Below are positions 63,741 to 64,000 of a stretch of DNA of 64,000 nucleotides, one piece after another. Below the pieces are notes generated by a model that was given only the letters and a program-made list of their open reading frames with translations, did no database searches and was not told the DNA's origin. The stretch comes from Planctomycetota bacterium (GTDB lineage Bacteria; Planctomycetota; Phycisphaerae; Phycisphaerales; Phycisphaeraceae). Location: NCBI GenBank assembly GCA_016350165.1, contig CP066225.1:868001-932000 (forward strand). The letters run 5' to 3'. Numbering within the stretch: position 1 is the first letter of the stretch; every line of letters begins with the position of its first letter. The translations under genes and the position numbers were made by a program.

Positions 63741-63998
63741 TTAATAATAAATTATCATCGTATTAATTGTTTGATTTGCGAATTGATCTATTGTCTGTTT
63801 TTCGATCATGATACCGCCTTCGCGATATGGCTTATTATGCATTGGTACAGCAGGTGCATTGTTTCCGTTGATCACTACTGTCATATATTTTTGGTTCGTT
63901 TTATAGTATTGAATTGAAAATTTCTTGCCAAGAATCGTTATGTCACAAGTTGTGCCTGACATTTGCTTGGTCATAATTGGATCTATTACTAAGTTACC
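63741..63998 (-). CDS. Unknown protein, C-terminal end (partial)
   Basis: A leftward frame is open from the right edge (63998) to a stop at 63741, giving the last ~85 residues of a gene that begins beyond the window. The visible part (MTKQMSGTTCDITILGKKFS, then PYREGGIMIEKQTIDQF) is beta-rich with a conserved-looking PYREGG. It resembles C-terminal accessory domains of carbohydrate enzymes, but I do not recognise the family. It ends 54 bases before the esterase gene. Confidence 0.55.
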   Translation of the reverse strand, partial: GNLVIDPIMTKQMSGTTCDITILGKKFSIQYYKTNQKYMTVVINGNNAPAVPMHNKPYREGGIMIEKQTIDQFANQTINTMIIYY

Positions 63999-64000
63999 AT

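Overview
The window reads as chromosomal DNA of a planctomycete, most likely of the Phycisphaerae type. The evidence is three PEP-CTERM proteins, an exosortase-like protein, two serine-type sulfatases, a prepilin-like protein of the planctomycete type, Gram-negative envelope genes (beta-barrel protein, lipoproteins, a lipid A synthase N-terminal domain) and moderate GC content. The class assignment is an inference. I saw no rRNA, tRNA, CRISPR array or insertion sequence.

Layout. 0-3 kb: three tandem paralogous secreted clan-A-like glycoside hydrolases, the first cut by the window edge. 3-14 kb: a LAB_N membrane protein, a TPR protein, a ThiD2-ThiE fusion, two lipoproteins, a beta-barrel protein, a PEP-CTERM protein, a beta-helix polysaccharide lyase-like protein and rho. 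14.7-18.5 kb: a His-rich ZIP metal transporter, rimO and an unknown membrane-anchored protein. 18.6-40 kb: one long leftward exopolysaccharide (EPS) locus. In transcription order it holds a 1258-residue repeat/glycosidase protein, a flippase, an O-antigen ligase/polymerase, CDP-sugar genes (cytidylyltransferase, SDR, 3,5-epimerase, SDR), a GT2, a sulfotransferase-GT2 fusion, a processive GT2, a WecG-type GT, a degenerate nucleotidyltransferase, a cysteine-less exosortase-like protein, a BY-kinase and a sugar-phosphate transferase. It looks like the synthesis, sulfation and export machinery for a surface polysaccharide.

40.5-48.1 kb is sugar-acid catabolism. It holds a KDPG aldolase, an SDR and a GH88 unsaturated uronyl hydrolase, all leftward, with a divergent AraC regulator, then two Gfo/Idh/MocA oxidoreductases and a sugar isomerase. 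48.6-51.3 kb holds a PEP-CTERM protein and a lipoprotein that share one domain, followed by a prepilin-like protein. 51.3-53.7 kb holds two tandem EFR1-type flavodoxin-ferredoxin proteins and a MarR regulator. 54.3-64 kb holds two Ser-type sulfatases flanking a PEP-CTERM gene, then a serine hydrolase and two sialate-O-acetylesterase-type esterases, as expected for use of sulfated and acetylated algal polysaccharides.

The most unusual features are the EPS locus (an exosortase fold without its cysteine next to a nucleotidyltransferase without its signature, and a sulfotransferase-glycosyltransferase fusion), the domain pair with alternative anchors at 48.6-50.3 kb, a shared operator-like motif (TGTAATCGTT) at two distant loci, GTGCGC-rich intergenic clusters at 6.7-7.0 and 53.9-54.3 kb, and compositional strand skew that switches sign near 5.5, 23 and 56 kb independently of gene orientation.
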